Below, one piece after another: positions 42,561 through 46,235 of a DNA stretch of 46,235 bases. How positions within the stretch are numbered: the first letter of the stretch is position 1; each line of letters begins with the position of its first letter. Source of the stretch: Phormidesmis priestleyi Ana (GTDB taxonomy: Bacteria; Cyanobacteriota; Cyanobacteriia; Phormidesmidales; Phormidesmidaceae); contig LJZR01000033.1 in assembly GCA_001314865.1 (NCBI GenBank), positions 1-46,235 on the forward strand, given 5' to 3'. A model generated the notes under the pieces. That model did not search any database. It saw only the letters and a list, made by a program, of their open reading frames with translations, and was not told the DNA's origin. The translations under genes and the position numbers were made by a program.

Positions 42561-43976
42561 GTGAGTAAGGTCCTAATTAAGGGTGGGCGGGTCGTCACAG
42601 CAGTTGATGACTACATCGCTGATGTTTTGCTGGAAAATGGCAAAGTTGAGGCGATCGCGCGATCGCTCACCGTCGATGACGCCGAAGTGCATGACGCTAC
42701 AGGGCTACTGGTGCTCCCCGGTGGCATTGATGTGCATGTCCATATGGAAACACCCATGGGCAACGATGTGTACACCTGCGACAGCTTTGAGAGCGGCACC
42801 CGGTCGGCGGCTTTTGGCGGCACAACAACAATTGTTGACTTTGCCCAGCAGTTTCAAGGAGAGAGCCCCAAGGCCGCACTAGATAGAAGGCTGGCCGCCG
42901 CTGAGCCGCAATGCTGTGTGGACTATGGCTTTCATGTGATACTGACCGATGCAAATGCAGATGCGATCGCCGAGCTGCCGGATCTGGTAAACCACGAAGG
43001 GGTCTCTAGCTTTAAGCTATACATGGCCTATCCAGGCATCATGATGGTAGATGATGCGGCCATCTACAAAATTATGCGCAAAGTGGGCAATCATGGCGGC
43101 ATGGTAAATGTCCATGCCGAAAATGGCATTGTGATTCAGGCATTGATTGACGAGGCACTCGCCGCAGGCAACACTTCGCCTAAGTTTCATCAGCTAACGC
43201 GGCCCCAGCTCATGGAAGGAGAGGCCACACATCGGGCCATTCGGATTGCAGAGCTAGCAGAAGTGCCGGTATATATTGTTCATCTTTCAGCCAAGGAGGC
43301 GTTAGATGCGGTAGTAGAGGCACGCGATCGCGGGATTCATGCGTTTGCCGAAACCTGCCCGCACTATCTCTTTTTAGACCACTCAGAATACGACCGCGAG
43401 GGTTTTGAGAGTGCCAAATATGTGATGACACCGCCGCTCCGCGATCACAAATGTCAGCACGCGCTATGGCGCGGTCTACAGTTTGACGATTTGCAAATTG
43501 TTGCGACCGATCACTGCCCTTTTTGCATCAACGAAAACCCACTGGGAATTCTCAAATCCAAACGCTATGGAGAAGACAACTTCAACAAAATTCCCAACGG
43601 TGCGCCGGGTGTAGAACTGCGGTTAGAGCTGCTGTACGACGGCGGCGTTCGCGAAGGAAAAATAAACGTGAATCGCTTTGTGCAGCTCACCGCAACCGCG
43701 CCTGCCAAAATGTTTGGAATGTTTCCTCGAAAAGGCACCATTGCCGTCGGCAGCGATGCCGATATTGTGTTGTTTGATCCAAACAAGCGCCATACCCTAA
43801 GCGCCAGTACGCACCATTCCAACGTAGACTATTCGCTGTTTGAAGGGCGCAGCGTACAAGGCAAAGTAGAAAAAGTCTTTCTGCGAGGAGAACTCATTGT
43901 CGATGGGGAAAAATGGCTGGGCCGATCAGGAATGGGGCAGTATTTAAGCCGATCGGCCTCAGGAAGAGTGCTTTAA
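42561..43976 (+). CDS. hydA: Dihydropyrimidinase / D-hydantoinase
   Basis: A 471-residue cyclic amidase with GTG start at 42561, chosen because GGAGAG lies six bases upstream and the family N-terminus KVLIKGGRVVTAVDDYIADVL starts at once. Binuclear metal site: H59 and H61 (GGIDVHVHM), carboxylated K152 (SSFKLYMAYPG), H185 (VHAENG), H241 (IVHLSAKEA) and D317 (ATDHCPF). It opens dihydrouracil, dihydrothymine or hydantoins to N-carbamoyl acids. No beta-ureidopropionase is seen next to it; the AtzF-C-like protein upstream and the pot importer are its neighbours. The sequence looks intact and of normal length. Confidence 0.95.
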   Translation: MSKVLIKGGRVVTAVDDYIADVLLENGKVEAIARSLTVDDAEVHDATGLLVLPGGIDVHVHMETPMGNDVYTCDSFESGTRSAAFGGTTTIVDFAQQFQGESPKAALDRRLAAAEPQCCVDYGFHVILTDANADAIAELPDLVNHEGVSSFKLYMAYPGIMMVDDAAIYKIMRKVGNHGGMVNVHAENGIVIQALIDEALAAGNTSPKFHQLTRPQLMEGEATHRAIRIAELAEVPVYIVHLSAKEALDAVVEARDRGIHAFAETCPHYLFLDHSEYDREGFESAKYVMTPPLRDHKCQHALWRGLQFDDLQIVATDHCPFCINENPLGILKSKRYGEDNFNKIPNGAPGVELRLELLYDGGVREGKINVNRFVQLTATAPAKMFGMFPRKGTIAVGSDADIVLFDPNKRHTLSASTHHSNVDYSLFEGRSVQGKVEKVFLRGELIVDGEKWLGRSGMGQYLSRSASGRVL

Positions 43977-44007
43977 GTAAGTAGCCAAGCAAAATAAATG
44001 ACAAAAA

Positions 44008-44046
44008 GAGTAGCCCCCAAGAGTAGCCCCCAAGAGTAGCCCCCAA
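44008..44046. repeat. 13-bp tandem repeat before the quinone-reductase gene
   Basis: Three exact copies of GAGTAGCCCCCAA end 11 bp before the ATG at 44058, in the place where a ribosome-binding site would be. A fourth degenerate copy (GAGCACCCCA) follows. Confidence 0.92.
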
Positions 44047-44057
44047 GAGCACCCCAC

Positions 44058-45068
44058 ATGAAAGCCGTCGCCTACCAAACGCCCGGTTCTATTGACCGCG
44101 AAGATGCGCTCCAAGACATCACCCTAGAAAAACCCCAAGCCCAAGCCCGCGATTTGCTGGTTAAAATTGCGGCTGTGTCGGTCAATCCTGTAGACACAAA
44201 ATTGCGCAAAGGGGCAGCGCCCGACGGCGATTGGCGAGTGCTGGGCTTTGATGCGGCTGGCATCGTCGAAGCCATTGGCCCTAAAGTGCAAAACTTCAAA
44301 CCGGGCGATGCTGTGTTTTATGCCGGTGCCATCAACCGACCCGGCACCAATAGCGAATATCACCTCGTTGATGAACGCATCGTAGGCCACAAACCTACGA
44401 GTGTGAGCAACACAGAAGCCGCTGCCCTTCCGCTCACGGCTATTACCGCCTGGGAAATGCTGTTCGACAGGCTAGAGGTAAAACGACCACCCGCGCAAGG
44501 CGGTAATATTATCCTCATTATTGGCGGTGCAGGGGGCGTGGGCTCCATTGCCATTCAGCTCCTGCGGGCACTGACCGATCTCACCGTGATTGCAACAGCT
44601 TCGCGCCCTACCACACAAGATTGGATACGCGAGTGCGGCGCTCATCATGTCATTAACCATCACCAGCCGCTCGCCCCTCAAATGGAGGCACTGGGTATCG
44701 GTGCGCCTGGCTTTGTATTTTCAACCACTCACTCCGGCTCGCATTTTAATGACATTGTGGAACTCATTGCGCCGCAAGGCCGCTTTGGCCTCATTGACGA
44801 TCCAGATGGGCTAAACGTGATGCCGTTTAAGAGAAAAGCAGTCTCAACCCATTGGGAGCTGATGTTTACGCGATCGCTCTTCACCACTCCAGACATCGCC
44901 CAGCAAGGCCAACTATTAAACGAAGTCGCCGCCCTAGTGGATGCAGGCCGCATTCGGTCTACCCTGACCGAAGTTGCCGGTAAAATTGATGCCGCCACAC
45001 TGCGCAAAGTCCATGCCCAAATTGAAAGCAGCACTACCCAAGGCAAAATTGTGCTAGAAGGATTCTGA
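44058..45068 (+). CDS. Zinc-type alcohol dehydrogenase-like / quinone oxidoreductase (MDR family)
   Basis: A 336-residue medium-chain dehydrogenase/reductase. The N-terminal GroES-like part has MKAVAYQTPGSIDREDALQDI and VKIAAVSVNPVDTKLRKGAAP, then VLGFDAAGIVEAIGPKVQNFKPGDAVFYAG. The Rossmann motif is IIGGAGGVGSIAIQLLRAL (about 154-172), followed by CGAHHVINHHQPL. It lacks the catalytic zinc Cys/His set (PVD in place of CHTD) and the structural zinc cysteines, so it is zinc-independent and probably reduces quinones or enals with NADPH. It resembles the ZADH1/YogA subgroup. The gene follows hydA after 80 bp, mostly repeats. Confidence 0.88.
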   Translation: MKAVAYQTPGSIDREDALQDITLEKPQAQARDLLVKIAAVSVNPVDTKLRKGAAPDGDWRVLGFDAAGIVEAIGPKVQNFKPGDAVFYAGAINRPGTNSEYHLVDERIVGHKPTSVSNTEAAALPLTAITAWEMLFDRLEVKRPPAQGGNIILIIGGAGGVGSIAIQLLRALTDLTVIATASRPTTQDWIRECGAHHVINHHQPLAPQMEALGIGAPGFVFSTTHSGSHFNDIVELIAPQGRFGLIDDPDGLNVMPFKRKAVSTHWELMFTRSLFTTPDIAQQGQLLNEVAALVDAGRIRSTLTEVAGKIDAATLRKVHAQIESSTTQGKIVLEGF

Positions 45069-45112
45069 GCCAGACACTCACTAAAACAGTTCAGCCCATA
45101 CCCCGAGCTTCA

Positions 45113-45521
45113 TCGCAAGTACGCTGAGCTGTATAGGGCACGCCTTAGCCTTCATAGCGCGAGCGTTGAATGGTACAACTCGCGCCATAAGCTTTACAAA
45201 ACACGCCGTGAGTTGTGTAGAACGCGCCGTGAGCTTTGCAGAACGCGCCGTGAGTTGTGTAGAACGCGCCGTGAGCTTTGTAGAACACGCCATAAGCTTT
45301 ATAGAACACGCCATAAGCTTTATAGAACGCGCCATGAGCTTCATAGAACGCGCCATGAGCTTCATAGAACGCGCCATGAGCTTCATAGAACGCGCCATAA
45401 GCTTTGCAGAACGCGCCGTGAGCTTCATAGAACGCGCCATGAGCTTCATAGAACGCGCCATAAGCTTCATAAAACGCGCCGCGAGCTTTACAGAACGCGC
45501 CATAAGCTTTACCAAGCCTAA
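45113..45521. repeat. 21-bp minisatellite with heptad-coding potential
   Basis: Fifteen consecutive 21-bp units, from 45199 to 45513, of consensus GAACGCGCCATGAGCTTCAT plus A, with diverged copies back to about 45113. The units at 45325, 45346 and 45367 are identical. Four of six frames are open through most of the array: plus-strand frames giving ERAMSFI (45166-45567) and TRHELHR (45213-45521), minus-strand frames giving YEAHGAF (45145-45639) and MKLMARS (45081-45515). None has a recognised family or clear ribosome site. I therefore call a repeat and leave coding open. The remainder of the gap up to 45774 shows no gene. Confidence 0.85.
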
Positions 45522-45774
45522 GATTTTTTACATTGACCCCGACAAAACATGGGTTTTGCCGCAATGATATTGCTTTTGTGACGTATTTTTTTGACTCGGC
45601 TCCGTGATATTGGGGTTTTTGTTGGCATATTTGCGGCAAAAGCCAGTAGTTTCGCTCAATAGGGCATGTGCTTTTTGCTTTAGGTCAGGGGTATTGTGAC
45701 AGTAACAGAATGACTGAGGGTAACAGCAGGTGATTTCTGTTTCTGTAAACTTATTAAAAATAGATAGGTGCATC

Positions 45775-46143
45775 ATGGCACGACAAAAAAAAGCCTCTAC
45801 CGCTATTTTGGCAAAGGCACAACAGCGACTCATTGGCATGAAGGCCATCGATCCTAAGCTGGATTTGGGGAATGGCTTAACGACCGTTTCTTTTGAAAGA
45901 GAGATTGGGAACATGCGGCAAAAAATTGCGGCCTATCATATGTTGCTAGCCCAGGCGGATGCAGCTTCTAACGAGTTAGAAGAGCTTGACAAGCGGCTAG
46001 CAGAGATGACGGGAAGAGTACTCGCAGGAGTCGCCGCGCAGTATGGTCGGGCAAGTAGTGAGTATGAAAAAGCAGGCGGCGTGCGCTTAGGCGATAGACG
46101 ACGCAGGCGAGTTCCGACCACTGAGGCTGAGATGGCGACCTGA
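45775..46143 (+). CDS. Small coiled-coil protein, unknown function
   Basis: About 122 residues from the ATG at 45775 (ARQKKASTAILAKAQQRLIGMKAIDPKLDLGNGLT); the frame opens 15 codons earlier but those residues look non-coding. The middle (residues about 45-90) is Glu/Leu/Ala-rich and likely coiled coil (FEREIGNMRQKIAAYHMLLAQADAASNELEELDKRLAEM). The tail is very basic (GDRRRRRVP). The pattern is of a conserved small cyanobacterial protein; I know no function. It may begin an operon with a gene starting at 46210. Confidence 0.68.
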   Translation: MARQKKASTAILAKAQQRLIGMKAIDPKLDLGNGLTTVSFEREIGNMRQKIAAYHMLLAQADAASNELEELDKRLAEMTGRVLAGVAAQYGRASSEYEKAGGVRLGDRRRRRVPTTEAEMAT

Positions 46144-46209
46144 TTGACTGACAAAAGATGAAAATAATCGCGTCAAAAGCTTGTCAGTTGGTCTTTATAG
46201 GGAATAAAA

Positions 46210-46235
46210 ATGAGTGAAGGGGAGCTAGCGTTCTA
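46210..46235 (+). CDS. Possible start of a further gene, cut by the window end
   Basis: An ATG at 46210 preceded by AGGGA at about 46198-46202 opens a frame MSEGELAF that runs off the window. Only eight codons are seen, so the product cannot be named. The 66-bp spacing and same strand as the coiled-coil gene would fit an operon. Confidence 0.3.

Noticed and set aside
45199-45513. Regular repeats as a CRISPR array
   Set aside because: Units abut without unique spacers and are imperfect, so it is a minisatellite. No cas gene is present.

Overview
The window is cyanobacterial chromosome. It carries many copies of the HIP1 palindrome GCGATCGC. It also encodes NdhH of the thylakoid NDH-1 complex, a phycobilisome rod linker with a membrane anchor, a CcaR-like light-response regulator, and several conserved cyanobacterial proteins of unknown function. 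No species can be named from the sequence. There is no rRNA, tRNA, CRISPR array, transposase or phage gene that I can support.

Layout. 1-9.2 kb: ribosome-rescue hydrolase ArfB, an AGE-family sugar epimerase, a large low-complexity coiled-coil protein, an MsbA-type ABC exporter, a DoxX protein, ndhH and rsmH. 9.2-12.8 kb: one very large LRR-Roc-COR-TIR (ROCO) protein, split by a 2-nt frameshift inside its near-identical LRR repeats. 12.9-18.6 kb: ChrA-type transporter, DUF952 protein, a cysteine-containing ArsR regulator beside an exported rhodanese, DUF3122 protein, a radical SAM enzyme and a pentapeptide-repeat protein. 18.5-23.6 kb: xanthine dehydrogenase operon xdhA-xdhB-xdhC. 23.8-26.7 kb: glyoxalase I, enolase and a secreted protein. 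26.7-31.5 kb: a complete chromatic-acclimation module, with a CcaS-like GAF/PAS histidine kinase, CpcL rod-membrane linker and divergent CcaR. 31.6-36.9 kb: conserved protein, molybdopterin oxidoreductase, TPR protein, Sel1 protein and metallophosphoesterase. 37.1-44 kb: potA-potD-potB-potC ABC importer, divergent from an allophanate-hydrolase-C-like protein and a dihydropyrimidinase. 44-46.2 kb: quinone oxidoreductase, a 21-bp minisatellite, a small coiled-coil protein and the start of a further possible gene.

Three themes connect the genes. First, ccaS, ccaR and cpcL are clustered as in Synechocystis. They are predicted to form a green-light circuit making PSI/NDH-directed phycobilisome rods, and an 11-bp tandem repeat upstream of cpcL is the candidate CcaR site. 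Second, xdhABC and the pot/hydantoinase locus both look like salvage of nitrogen from small heterocyclic or amine compounds. Both have TGTATACA palindromes upstream, suggesting one shared GntR-type regulator encoded elsewhere. Third, the window is full of short tandem repeats (11-21 bp units) in spacers and in-frame in protein linkers, including the 69-bp LRR array and the 21-bp array at 45.2-45.5 kb. These look like active slippage or recombination sites.
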